Shown here piece after piece: positions 38,645 to 51,212 of a DNA stretch of 64,000 nucleotides. This DNA is from Onchocerca volvulus (Eukaryota; Nematoda; Chromadorea; Rhabditida; Onchocercidae), in NCBI GenBank assembly GCA_000499405.2, contig HG738139.1, positions 13,682,467 to 13,746,466 of the forward strand, in the 5' to 3' direction. The notes under the pieces are model-generated. The model had not been told where the DNA came from, did no database searches, and saw only the letters and a list, made by a program, of their open reading frames with translations. The translations under genes were made by a program, and so were the position numbers. Position 1 is the stretch's first letter, and every line of letters starts with the position of its first letter.

Positions 38645-41600
38645 CTACTGGTAGTAAAATCTTTTCATATTTATTAGCATTATCATAGAATAATTTAATT
38701 TTAGATTCAGAAATATGCTCAATCATCTTTCTTTCCACCCTTAGCCTAAGCCTACTACTACTACTATCTTCAACTTAATTCATTATTTAATTCAATAGTT
38801 TTATATTCTATTTCATTTCTCATTTCGTCATCAAATTATTCGACAAATATTTCCATGGATTTTATATATTTTTCATTTTATTTCTTTCAAAATTTTTCGA
38901 CTAAAAATTTTACACCTCATACATACTTTCAGTTTTCTTTTTTCCCTTCCTATCAGATATATTCTACATGAGGTAAGATTATGATTAGTATTGTGTGATA
39001 TATCTGTATATTAGAAATAGGAAATTAATTATATGTCAACCAATTTAATAGTTACTCCTAGAGAGATATTTAGCCGTATATTTTTATCATTCAAGCAAAC
39101 TTTTTATTTTAATATGTAGACAAATTTCTTCATTATAGTTTTTATTAGTAATTATTCAAATTACCATAACCTATTGTACTACTTATCTAGTAACTTATTA
39201 TTTGTACATTTTCATTAAATTAACTATTAAAAAGCTTCATTAAATTTCAAGTCAAGAAATGCAAAAATATCAATATCTAGGATTTCTTAATTTGAAATTT
39301 TTTAACCAGACAGAATCGTACGAATATTTCTTTATTTTCGAATAGTATATTTTGATAATTTGAACAAAATAACTATCTTCAAAATGTATTAGTTGATCTT
39401 CAAATCTTTTTGTGAAATCAAAATATTAATTTCTTCATGGATAAGTCGCATTAATTTTTCATAGGTGAGGTTTTTGTCTTATTTTTTGAAATCATTCAAA
39501 TAGATGAAATAAAGAAGTTGAATTCAAAAAAAAAGATTAAAAATTCAATTAGGTATGAATAGTTTTTTACGAATCTACTATGTTTACAAGGTATTCAATT
39601 AGATAAATCTAAATTTTTGATTGCTAAATTTCGATAAAATTCGATTGAAATTTCAATCAATTTTCTAGTGGATAAAATGAACGAATAAGAAGTCATTCAA
39701 TTTTCCTCTTTAAAAGCTGATAATAACATGATTTAGCTATGAAGACTGCACTTCCTGTCTAACTTTTCGCATTCAATTTTCCTTAATTTTCTTATTAAAT
39801 TGAATAACTTCCTCTTTTACAGCATCAGAGATCATCATCATTGTCGAATACGACGGAATCATGTCAAATGAAAATTACTACTCTCCGGAAATGTTTTCTC
39901 AATGCAACACCGCAACTACTCATACGTTTTGGCAATATTTTGTTGGATTTAGCAAAAGGACAATTGGTGAACGATTTGGATTCAGTTCTTCGAGAAATGT
40001 TTCCAAGTATCAAGAACGGACAATTTTCCGATGAAATTGATGAGGTTTGTTTATCTCACTGATATGTGATTGTTGATATTTTGTTTTTTAGCACTGTTTC
40101 TTGAATGCATGTGTGTGAATATATTTGTATTTTGGTTGCTATGGTGCTGCAAACATAATTCCCCTCTTACCTTCTATTAAATGAATATCCCGGTTTTCCA
40201 AAGATCATTAAATGTCGCGTTAGGAATAAATGATTACTGAAATTTCTTCATCCATTATCTAATTTGAAATTTTATGGTTTTTAATGTAATTTATACGTCG
40301 GTTTTCAACGTTATTTATATACATGTATGTATATAATGAAGATAAATATCGAATTTAAAATTTGATTATTGCTTTGTTTGAAAGTTATAATGATTAGATA
40401 AGAAAATGAAGAGTTCATTAGGTATTTAAAAGAAATAAGCCAAAAATGAGTGGGTGTTGCAAATTTTAATTTCTAACTTCTGCTCGTTCAGATCAATTTT
40501 ACTAAAATACCATTTGTTGTTCAATGTGACAATTTTGTCTTATTAATTATTACTTCTTTAATTAGAATTTCTAGTTGCTTGTTGTCATGGATCTTATTGT
40601 AATAGCTAGTGTTTTTTTGTTATTGTAGTAGCAATTTACTTAATTGTTGAATAATCATTATTTGAAGTGTTAAAGTTTTGTTTTTGTTCATTTTTTTTTT
40701 ACTTTTTTTTTTGGAAAAAAATGATGCTAGGTGAGCTGGCCAGTTAAGTGAATGCTTTGCCACAGTCTTAGAAATTGATTAAGCTGGGCGAAGGTTCACT
40801 TAACCTGGACGCTATAACCGCAGAGCAAATGGTCCCTCCTTATCCAAGCATGCCTGAAGATATTAAAATATTATTTTATTTTTCACTTTTTTTTGAATTC
40901 CATTTGATTTTTTTTTTTTTTTTTTTTTTGTTAAATTTTGCTAAAAAGCATGCTTCTAAAACTTGCCGGGTATGTTTTCTGCAGTGAAATTTATCATTTT
41001 GCATGTAGTTATTGCTATCCAAATTGTCCCTTTTAGCTATATAAAAGAAAAAAAAAAATCGAGGAAAAAAAAAGAAGAAAAAAGAGATTTTAGAATTGTC
41101 TATTTCTAAAAATCTTTATATTTTATTTATATTACTTCTCTACAACGGAAAAGATTATCCTTCTACTATCTCATTTGAAGAAGAGAGTAAAATTGCATTC
41201 TTTCACTGCCTAGATAGATTAGAAAATAATCTAAAATAAATAAATTTATTGATTTTTATCGCTCTATTTTTTTTCTTTTTTTTTTTTTCTTTTTTAAAGA
41301 AATCATTCAGTGCATTACGATTACATTTTTAAAAGTAACAATTAATAAAAAGTAGATGATAATGGATGTGAATATGGAATTTTTCGTTCTTTTTATTTAC
41401 AAATAAAGTTTCAAGACGAATATTAAGTACAAACATTAATGGAACAATTAATAAATAATTAAATTTTAAGTAAGTTTCAATTAGCACTGATAGATATGAA
41501 AAAATTCTTTTTGGCTTTTTTTTTTTGTCTTAATGAATGTCAACATTATGAATTGAAGAGAAAAGTAGGAAGAAATTTATGCACAATTCAAGTAGTATAA

Positions 41601-43548
41601 AGTAATATGTAATTATTGTAGATGTTTAATTAGTAAGAATGATGCATTCGATTTCAAGTATTAAATATTTTACCGTATAATAGTATACTTCATATAAATA
41701 GTTAAATTTTGCAGTAAACTTTAATTAGTGTTAAAAAAAAAATTAAATATATATTTCGTATCGCTTTTAAATCAATTATCAAAGTAAGTTTATAGCGTCA
41801 AAATGATACAAGTGATGATAGCCGTGAATTAGCATCGGTTGAATCGGAATCACAGGAAACAACAGAATTGATCAAACTTATCCATACCGAATCAGCAAAT
41901 CGTTTTGAGCGTGGATTTAGTCGTGAATTAACACCAGATGAAGTTACGGTAAGTTTTTGATTTTTAGCCTGAATGCGATTGAAATTAAAGGAATAATTAT
42001 AAGAATTTATTAGAAAACTTAATTAGAATGATTTTGAAATTGGTTATAATTTCATGCAATAGTCTATCCTATTCTTTATGTCAGATATGTTGATTTCACG
42101 ATTTATAATTCGGAGGAAAGAATGACAAAATGCAAAAAAAAAAAAAAAAATGATGATTTCCGAATTATTAATTCAGTTTATTTTAGTTTTTGTTTCCAGA
42201 TTTATTCGTCCAATTTGCTTTAGTTATTTATTATTGCAGAAATTTGAGCAAGCAAAACGACATTTGTCTACTGGTAAAGCAAAATTAAAAAAGCAACAAA
42301 CGTTGGAAAAAATACGTTATAGGACCGAAATAGTTGTTGATGAGCAACAAGAACAATCTAAAAAACCGGATAACGAACATGCTGAAGGTTCGGTTCCATT
42401 CTGGATTTTCTTCTTTCAATTAAATGTGTTATTTCATCAAATATTTTGTATCATTGTAGTATTATTACTTTTGGAGCATTGTAAGCTTAGGTTTGTAGAT
42501 TCTGTTGAAGATTTAAGAACTACGATCAATAAAAGGCTGGAACGACAAAAAGGAAGAAGAGGGAAACGAAAAGGAAAGAAAAAGCGTTATTAAGCCTTTC
42601 AAAGCCTGTTCACTAAATTTTCCATGTTTGAGTTTTGTTGGCTCATTAGTGTCACCAGTGTCTCTTGTTAACTTTTTCTTTTACTACTCTGTTACCATTA
42701 TTGCTATTGTTATTGTTGAGAAATTAACGATAAGTGGGGGAATTGCTAGAAATTTGAACTTATGTCATTATAAATTCAAACTAAACTAATTATTATTATC
42801 ATCTGCAGCGAATCTTTAGCTCTCATCTTAGAAGATAGTAAAATGTGGTAGAAAAAGAAATAATAACTCTTATTAATTCTATTCATGCTTAGATCATTTC
42901 GCTATTCGAAAATTCTCAAAAATTGTTAATTATGACTTATTTGTTAGATTTTATTTTTCTTTTTTTTGGTATTTAACAAATTAAAAAAAAAATACCAAAT
43001 TGAAAATATTGTTTTTTTTTTTAAATGACTTGACATTCAAGGTGGAGTATATTAGCTAATTTAGCTAATTTATCAATGAAAAAGAATATCAGAAAAAGAA
43101 TTTCAATGATATATGTTTTGCTTATTTTCATGAAATTTTTCGAAACTTTACCTTCCTGAAATTGGAAAATTAAATAAAATGAGATGGTAAATTAATGATA
43201 TATTTCGATATTGTTACAGGATTGGAAAATGATATTTGTAAAATTATCGACGGTATCTTGCCATTGATTCGCCAGAATAGCGAATTGATTGCTGATGATG
43301 AATTTATGCGACAGCTGCGCGATGAATTGCTACAACAGGCATCTGTGATCTGTTTTCCTGAAAATACGGCTCCAACGGATCTGTTTCGCAGTCAATTGAG
43401 CACAATTATTGATGATACATTATCGCAGTATATGGGTAGTAAAGTGGGTGAAGTAAGGGAAGAATTGATTTTTGATACATCCGAAATTTTGTACAATGAA
43501 TTAGCCTTCTTCCAGTTAATGTACAATATTGATAATTCATTAATTTAA
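22804..43548 (+). CDS. pericentriolar material 1 (PCM1)-like centriolar-satellite protein
   Basis: Seventeen exons over about 20.7 kb: 22804-22962, 23299-23406, 23694-23800, 24070-24246, 24392-24496, 24869-24965, 28098-28288, 28796-29049, 29538-29666, 30131-30323, 32109-32324, 33867-33920, 39823-40044, 40772-40969, 41796-41948, 42240-42387, 43220-43548. This gives about 945 residues (vertebrate PCM1 about 2,000). PCM1 scaffolds centriolar satellites, which deliver proteins to centrosomes and cilia. The decisive evidence is the last exon: DLFRSQLSTIIDDTL, then SEILYNELAFFQLM with NIDNS. This matches the most conserved block of the PCM1 C-terminal domain. Upstream are coiled-coil-like segments (for example KRLKNIEQALQEQRQLLE, KKRKTLERLRREAQRR, EMRKQLELLHEKG), as in PCM1. 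Uncertain parts: the exon 2-3 join is out of phase as written (an extra exon or other donor is needed), exon 14 contains a poly-Phe stretch, and introns of 3.1, 1.8 and 5.9 kb may hide exons. Confidence 0.85.
24966..28097 (+). other. 3.1-kb intron of the PCM1-like gene
   Basis: The flanking exons join cleanly (AAAG|GTAAAA to TTCAAG|TTGCATCG, phase 1). The intron contains a G18 run (25302-25319) and several T runs. The ORF at 26099-26320 has no coding signature. Confidence 0.7.
25302..25319 (+). repeat. poly(G) tract, 18 nt
   Basis: Eighteen consecutive G on the sense strand of an intron, preceded by a T run. It could form a G-quadruplex in DNA or pre-mRNA. Confidence 0.9.
32588..32627. repeat. 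(AT)n microsatellite
   Basis: ATAT repeat in the intron following the exon that ends at 32324. Confidence 0.85.
36351..36396 (+). repeat. 46-nt poly(T) tract
   Basis: Uninterrupted T46 in the long intron, the same written length as the tract at 22634-22679. Confidence 0.9.
38225..38259 (+). repeat. poly(G) tract, 31 nt plus GGG
   Basis: Thirty-one consecutive G, then A, then GGG, in an intron. Strongly anomalous in such A+T-rich DNA and a strong G-quadruplex candidate on the sense strand. Confidence 0.9.
38609..38641. repeat. (AT)n microsatellite
   Basis: ATAT repeat of about 33 nt in the 5.9-kb intron. Confidence 0.9.
42499..42593 (+). CDS. possible alternative terminal exon of the PCM1-like gene
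   Basis: An acceptor (GTTTGTAG, ending 42498) would join in phase to the exon ending at 42387. It would replace the PCM1 C-terminal domain with a 31-residue tail containing VEDLRTTINKRLERQKGRR and ending KKRY before TAA. The same frame is also open across the intervening intron, so intron retention would give a related end. The extreme K/R content is unlike chance ORFs here, but the acceptor is ordinary and no transcript evidence is available. Confidence 0.25.
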
Positions 43549-45276
43549 ATAACAATTTGAACGCCTTAAAATTGCATAATTTATAATTTGATAGTATTGA
43601 TGGCTTTGTTACCTTCCTTATGATTTGTGAAACTTCTAGCTGAAATATCCACTTTTAAATTTTATTGAAATTGCTTCAAAATCATTTCAATTATTCAGTT
43701 GCAAGATTTTTTGAAACTCTTTATTTTCTACTAGTTAATTTGCTGGAAACTATCTTTGTAGTGTAAAATCCGCATCAGCTTAAAAGTTTTTGTAAATTTC
43801 ATCTTTATGAATAGATAATTTCACTTTATTTAACATCTTAACTTATTTCATCGTACATAATAACCGCATATTCATTTTGTGATAAGAGCTTATGATTTAA
43901 TTCTGTTTGATTTGTCGAACATATTTACTGCTAAATTTCATCAAATATTTATTAAATAATCAATTATCGATCAGTGATTGTTCACTTTGGATATTTTTAT
44001 TTAATTCCATTTTATATGAAATCATTTTGTTGTGACATTTAGTCTTAATATTATCGCCATGTTGTTATTTATCTAATGCATTACTCACTTATTCCTATTT
44101 CACTTCTTCATAGAACTTTCATATACTATCTTAGTTTATTTATTCATTGCCTTCTGCTATCTGTGCTTTACAACTGATAAATAATTGTTAAATGTTAAAA
44201 TTAGGTTTCAATTATCTTTGTTCTTTATCGAAACTCATTAAATTTATTGCTTATTATACAATTTTTTGAATTTCCTGTCGAAAACTCCTATAAGTAATAC
44301 CAAAGCATTTTGATAATTCGATGATTGAATCTACCAAAGCATTTTGATAATTCGATGATTGAATCTATCCTTTTCAATGTTTGTCCAGAATTTTATGTTC
44401 TTATGTACGCAATTTCATTTAATCAATCCCAGATTCCCAAATGACGGTATAATAAGAAATGAAATCGATACGTGTGTCTTACATTTTTAGGTAAAAAAGA
44501 CGAAATAAATTTTAATTTGATCGATACCAATTGTTATGCTGTATTTCTTTCGGTTTTATTTTGAAGTAATATTTTTAAATATTCATATATTTAATTTAAT
44601 ATTTTAGATGAATAAAATTTATAATTTCATGCTATTCTGAAGGCAATAGAAGTTTTGCAAACAAAAAAAGAGATATCATAAATATTCTGGATTTTGTATG
44701 TTGCGGTAATTTAGATCGAAAAATCAATTTTAGGTAATTGAACGAGTGATATTATCCAAATTTCGGAAGGAATTGAAATTCAGAATTTTAATTAGGAAAG
44801 TACTACCTTAAATAGTTTCTGTTGAAAATATTATATAGGTAATTCTAATCACATACAAATCGTAATCTGCAAATATTAAGCAGAATTTTGTGTTCTTTTT
44901 TTCGAGAATTTAAAATCATTCTTTTGATCGGATAGACTGTTTTGGGATGAATAACTTGGGATAAATTAAGGAACCGATTTCTGAAATTTGTTCCCAGTTT
45001 TGATTATATTTTAATCTCATATAAGATTCTCAACGTTTTTTTTTTTTTTTTTAGTTGTCTGGATCGAGATCGATTGAATCTTCAAAGATGGCGATAACTT
45101 ATGCTATCTTATCATGATTGATTTGAGTAAAGCATACTTTAGCTCATTCGAACCACTAGAAAATTTTTATGTTTGAAAATATAAACTGAAATTTTACTTT
45201 TCATTTTCCCGCAAAATCTTAACTTACTTTTTAATTTTCCATTAGAACGTGAAATCTTGCTTGAAAAATATTGGCT
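43549..45276. other. intergenic region PCM1-like/dolichol kinase
   Basis: About 1.7 kb between tandem genes on the plus strand, presumably holding the PCM1-like 3'UTR. It contains a perfect 34-nt tandem duplication at 44298-44365. An acceptor-like CCATTAG ends at 45245, 31 nt before the dolichol kinase ATG. Confidence 0.6.
44298..44365. repeat. 34-nt perfect tandem duplication
   Basis: Two identical adjacent copies of a unit beginning TACCAAAGCATTTTGATAAT. Perfect identity implies a recent event or gene conversion. Confidence 0.95.
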
Positions 45277-47406
45277 ATGTGGAAGCAGAAAGATGCCGAT
45301 CGAATTCTCGTAGAAATTGCTGTTACTGCGACAATTTTATTTGCATTTTTGGCGACAAGAATAAGGCAAAATTCGAAATGTATTAATTTATTATTTATCA
45401 TCATCGTTTCATGCTCTCTTTATATTTGTTCATTTTGGCTTGAAGTACACCTTTACAATTTACCTGTATTGTTTTACAAACGAATTTTTAACGGAACTGA
45501 TGAAAGGTTTGTCAATCAATTTATACATATTTATTTTTTATAAAATCTTTCATATTTAATATTTAATATAGATTTTAGCATAGAATTCATTTATATTTAT
45601 ATTTTTATTTGAATTTCTTAAATTTTATAAGTTATTAATGAAATGACTGCTGTTAGTGCTGCCGAAAACTGCTGTTAGTTTATTTTTATTAAATTTGACA
45701 ATTTTTTTTTTTATAATTAAATTTGATTTTTTTTTTCTTTATTTTTGGATTTTATCAAAATTTGAAAAATAAGTTTATCATAGAATAGATGAGAATAATG
45801 ATTTTTGCAAAAAAAAAAAAAAAAAAAAAATTGTAATCAAAAATTAAAATCAAATTTGGAAATTTTTGAGATACTATTTGTTATTGTTTTATTGGATATG
45901 TATCTTTGCAACGTTGATATTTTGCATTATTGTGAATCGTTCATCGTATAGCTCAACGATACATCGAAAATTCTTCCATTTGACAGTTTCATTAATTTGT
46001 ATAACTGGTATTCAATATGATTTTGAATTAATTTGGCTCTCTGCTTGGTTAATGCTTTGTATTTTTATAATCATTGAGGTGAGCTTATTTTTCGGATTTT
46101 TTTTTCCAAAAATTTTCAATCTTTGATTTTTTTTGGGAAATTTTTTATGCCTAAATTTAAGAATTATCACTTCTTATTACTTGATAATTAATTAGTCATT
46201 ATCAGATGTTCGTATCAGATGCTGAGAATTATTATTTATTGAAAATGTACAATTCATTCAATTAATTTTTTATGAAATATCAGCAAAATATATGAGTGAA
46301 ATTTGTACATATTATTTTGAGTTCATAAAATTTACATATTTTATACTATATTAATACTTTCATATCGATTGATTAGAATCACTTAACTGTTAATTATTTT
46401 ATATTTCTATTTCAGGTTTTTCGTTCCAAATGTGTTTCACCATGGTCAAAATATCTTAATGGTTGGTTATTGATTTTCATCGATAAACAAGATTCACCGG
46501 AACTTATCTTAACACCAATTTATTTATTGGCAGGAATATTTTTGCCTATTTTTCTTTCACCGATCAATAATAACGGTATAACCCTTTATTTCAAGCCATT
46601 ATTTCATTGTTTTTTTTTTTTTTTATTTCAGAATTTTGAGGATCTTTCAGGAAATTAAAAAATGCTATATTTATTAATCAGATAAGTTTGATTTTTTCCT
46701 GCAATTTTGTTTAATAATATTTTTTTCTATATGTAGGAAATTTGAAATAGTAATCGAGTTTAATCTATTCAAATTTAGCTTTCTTTTTTTTTTTTTTTTT
46801 CGAAATCCTAATTTTTTCTTTATTATATAGTAAATGAGAAAATTAAATAGAGTAATAGTAGAATCAAGAATTGAATAAAATAATGATAGAATTGAAAATT
46901 GGATAGGATAGTTTAAAAACTTCAAGATACGAGAAATCTAATTTATGCTAAGATGTCAATGTAAAATGAGCACAAAAAAAAAAAAGTTCTTTGCTTTATC
47001 TTGAAAAAAAAAAAAAAAAAGTAAACAACAATTAATCAATAGGTAAATAAAGAGAAGGAATTAATACACACACACTCACATTGTTACAGAATATCGTCAT
47101 TTGTATCATTTTGCGGGTGTCGCTACGGTTGGTGTTGGTGACAGTTTATCATCAATTATTGGTTCACTTTATGGACGTTTACATTGGCCAAAATCACGGA
47201 AAACATTGGAAGGAAGTATTGCATTTGCTATTGGCCAATTTATTTTTTTATTTTTAATTAATATGTATTATTTAAAATGTGATATTGAAACATATCAATT
47301 ATTTTGGATTCTATTTTGCTCAGTTATATGTGCTTTTTTTGAGGCTATGCTGCCTATTATGGATAATCTTATTCTACCTGTGATAGCTTATTTAATTTTA
47401 TTTTAG
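45277..47406 (+). CDS. DOLK: dolichol kinase (CTP-dependent)
   Basis: Four exons in phase: 45277-45506, 45871-46078, 46416-46575, 47090-47406, giving about 304 residues. Dolichol kinase is an ER membrane enzyme that uses CTP to phosphorylate dolichol, making the dolichyl phosphate carrier for N-glycosylation, O-/C-mannosylation and GPI anchors. The last exon carries the family's CTP-binding signature: GVATVGVGDSLSSIIGSLYG followed by WPKSRKTLEGS. Upstream are HRKFFHLTVSL (the conserved HRK..H motif) and many hydrophobic helices. Human and yeast enzymes are longer (about 520-540 residues), so this one lacks several N-terminal membrane helices. The ATG at 45277 is supported by an in-frame TGA about 27 nt upstream and a probable trans-splice acceptor at 45245. 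The alternative is that more distal 5' exons were missed. Confidence 0.92.
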
Positions 47407-50400
47407 GTGTTTTTTTTTCTTTTTTTTCTGATGAAAGAAATAATTGTTTTAAAAAATGGGCAATTAATCAGTAAATAAGAGGAATTATTTAGTTTAAAAC
47501 AGATAAGAGGAAAAAATGGATTTTTTTTTTTTACCCTGACATTTCTTCATATTTAAACTTTTGATGAATCAGAAATATTGACATAGTTAATTGTCTGGAT
47601 CAAACAAATATGATAAAATTCAAGGTGAAAGATGATAAAAAAGGAATTATCTAGAGATAAGAATAGAATGATAAGGTCAATTTTGAGGAAAAAAAAATGA
47701 TTGTTTAAGATAATATATTAATTTCTTTTAAGGTTATTTTTAAGTACCATTGTGATATAATAATCATTGATAGAAATTGTTAAAATTAGTGATTATTTTC
47801 GAAATTAGCTTCAGTCCGTAAATGATGAATAATCATAATAATGGTTATAAGAATGAAGATAATTAGATTAAATTATCATATTGCTTGCTTGTTGTTTGAA
47901 TTTGGTTATTGTTTAATTAGCGCTTAAATATGATAGAAAATAATCAAATTATTGTTTGAATTTCATAAAAAATAAAAATGAAACCGATAAAAAATTTCAG
48001 TAAAAGAATTTATTTCTTAAAAAATTTTTTGATGTCTGTTCATTAAACAATTTTAAATATTTTATTTAATACTATTAGTCTCATTAAATATTTTATATCT
48101 GATAAATCCGTGAATTTATCAGATATAAACATTGTTATTATTCATAATTTTATGTGAACTGCTGGCATTTGTTGTAACAAAAGGAAACGATGACTTTTCT
48201 TAGAGTTGCTATTAATTATCGAGAGTTGCTATCAAATTCGAGAGTTGCTATCAATTCGAGAATTGATGGCAAAAATTTTCGCATATTTATGTGAGGATAG
48301 CTGCTAGCACAACCCCACTAATTTGATTAAACATTTTAAAGTGATGTTGAAAGTTGAGCGATTTTGAAATTCGATAATGCTTTACAACTACTACCAACTT
48401 TACTACAAATAGTTTAATAGGCTTTCTCGAGCTGGAAATCCATTTAATAGATTGAAAGTTGGATGTTTAGTCTACGATCTTTTCTTTTCCTTTTTTTTTT
48501 CATAGCTTTATTTATCTATCTTTTTGCATAGTAAAATTCGAATTATCGGAATTTTCATAATACTTCTTGTGGAATTTACAAATTTAATAATGCTAAAAAT
48601 GTTTTAAGTATTAATTACAAATGAAAGGTTAGCTTTTTTGATTTGTTGCAGAAGGATTTTCAAATTTGAATTTTATAATTAAATTTTAATTTATGAAAAT
48701 TGATTATAGGCAAAAAAAATTGAAACAAACAACGTAAAACATTTGGCACGCTAAATATGCTGGAAATTCATCTTTTACGTTAGAATACGTTGAAAACTTG
48801 GCTGAAGTAATAAACTTATACTTTGTTCTTCTACTTTCTGCAATTATCTTTCATTTTTTTTCCAATTTAGCAAATTAAGCAATTAAATTTTAATTAAATT
48901 AATGTACTTTTTTGTTTCAACTATGATATTCAGTATTAGAAATGGATTCTAGCATGCGAAAATCAAGTGTTTTACCATTCGCCGAATTTATCTTGGCTCC
49001 AGAAATTTAACGTCATTTTAATTTTCTAAATTAATTCCTTAAGTTTTATTTGGTTAATATAAAGTTATCTTTTATAATCATTTCATATTAAATTCCTCGT
49101 TTCAAACCATTTGACATCAATAAATATTTTATTTTTAATATTCTAAATTAATTCCAAATTAATTCTTTAAGTTTTATTTTTAATATTCTAAATTTATTCT
49201 AAATTAATTCTTTAAATTTTATTTGGTTAATATAAGGTCATCTTTTATAATCATTTCATATTAAAATCCTTGTTTCTAGCCATTTGACATCAATAAATAT
49301 TTTATTTTTTTATTACTTTCTCCACATTTTTTTTCAAGTAATATTTTATATAAATTGTACAGATATATCCATTCCTTTTTTTTTTCTCTCTGTAAATTAC
49401 ATCATTTTATTTTTCTAACTGATTCCTTAAGTTTTATTTGGTTAATCACTTCAAAAAAAAAATAAAAATAAAATTTATAGATACCAAATGTCTTGGAATA
49501 AAAAAAAAAAATTGCAATTTTCGATACTAAAAAGTTGCAGTTTTGACAGAAAAAAAAAAAAAAAAGCATTTTCGATATTTGATGTCATTTTTATTGCTAA
49601 CTTCTACTTGCAATGTTTTACTTCATCTTTTTCAATATTTATAAAATGCTATGTTAGCTGAAATTACCTACCGACGAAACTATCAATTTAAAACAAGAAT
49701 TTTTAGGGATAACAAGAAATAAAGAGAAGTGGCAAAGATTTGTTGAATTCTACACAAGTGGGAACATCAGATAGATCGTATCTTTTGTTACCATTACAGT
49801 ATTCTTGTTTACCTTTAAAAATACCTCTCAACTATTGTCAACTGTCACAACCATTTTGTCAAACTTGCAGCTAATACTTTTTCGATCATCATAAATCTAC
49901 GCTTAAATTATATATCATAGTCTTAATTAACAAATAATTAATAATTAATTGTGATGATAAAAATAGTAATCGTATTATGATTGGAATAAATTCTAGTCTA
50001 ATATTGAAATTTTTTACTAAAATAATGTATGATGACACTATCTTTCTTCTTTTTATTGCTGTAATTTTTATTGTCAGAAATTTTTGAACAAATTTTGATT
50101 ATTAGCTTTTTTTTTTCAATTTTATGATTGAATTGATTGATAAGAATTTTTATCGGATAGAAATTAATTATCCCCTCAATTTCAGTTTTTTAGAAGATGA
50201 AAGAAGAGAAATAACAATCTCGCAAAAATGTGATGATTAATTTTACAAGCAAATGAAGAAACAAAAATTACACATCCACATAATCGAATAAATCATAAAA
50301 TTAAACTTTTATGTTTGATTATGAATCATCAGATTTTTTGCAAATTCTCAAGAAGTTTTAAATTATTTTGGAATATTTGAGAAATTTTTCACGACACAAT

Positions 50401-51190
50401 TTAAATTACTTTCACAAACAATTCAATATTTCACGACTGTTTTCATTTTATTTATTAACTTTTAGATTAATTTGAAATTGGAAATCTCAAATAGATTTTT
50501 GATTATTTGTGCTTTAACGAGTAACAGTTACTTAATAGAATATGCATTCTTACTGTAGAAACTTGATCAATGATTGATTGATCAATTATTTATTGATTGA
50601 TCATTATTTTACGATTATTGATTCGCCGATTATGTTTTAATGATTAATTTTAATAATTTTGCATGCATTTAAAAAGTTTTTGAAACGATCTTCCGTTGAA
50701 AAAAAAAAAAAGTATCGGAAACTTTTAGAAAAGATAGATGGATGGATTAGTGCTAAAGTACTTAACAGTTGATCAGTAGATTGTTTTGTTGTGATAATTA
50801 GTGTGTTTCGAAAAATAAATTTAGCTGCGTCATTTCCATTAGTTATTTTTTTTATTTTTTATTTTTTTAAATTGTTCAGTTTAAAACATCAACACTTTGA
50901 CAAGTTTAAATACTTCCAAATTCTTTTTTTATTTCTTAGCTTTACTAAAATGAGTTTAGTTATCTTCATTGAAAGCTTTTAAATAGCTAGAAAAGATCGA
51001 AATTTTAAAAGTTGTAAAGAAAGTATAGTACTGTTGTTGAAGATTATTGATTGAAGTTTTTTTTTTTTTTTTTCTTCAACACTCTTTTCAGCTTGATTTG
51101 ATTGTATTGCAAAAGTACGAAAGCGTTTTTGTGTTAATAATTATTTGCAACATTTTCATAATTTATCAGCAAATTATTTTTTTTTTAACA
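47407..51190. other. intergenic region dolichol kinase/LIM gene
   Basis: About 3.8 kb without a supported exon. It holds three near-copies of CGAGAGTTGCTATCAATT around 48205-48265 and a diverged direct duplication at 49030-49312. Confidence 0.6.
49030..49312. repeat. diverged direct duplication of about 110 nt
   Basis: Two copies (about 49030-49138 and 49203-49312), each reading ...TTTATTTGGTTAATATAA... through ...CCATTTGACATCAATAAATA, separated by a short spacer. A third partial copy (CCTTAAGTTTTATTTGGTTA) lies at about 49422. Confidence 0.88.
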
Positions 51191-51212
51191 GATTAGGAAA
51201 ACTTTTTGAAAA

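Larger units (their letters stand above)
33921..39822 (+). other. 5.9-kb intron of the PCM1-like gene
   Basis: Donor AAA|GTAAGT and acceptor TTTTACAG|CATCAG are both strong and agree in phase 0. The intron is full of long homopolymers: A28 near 35597, T46 at 36351-36396, a long T run near 37875 and G31 at 38225. It also has an (AT)n run near 38610. I saw no convincing nested gene on either strand. Confidence 0.65.
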
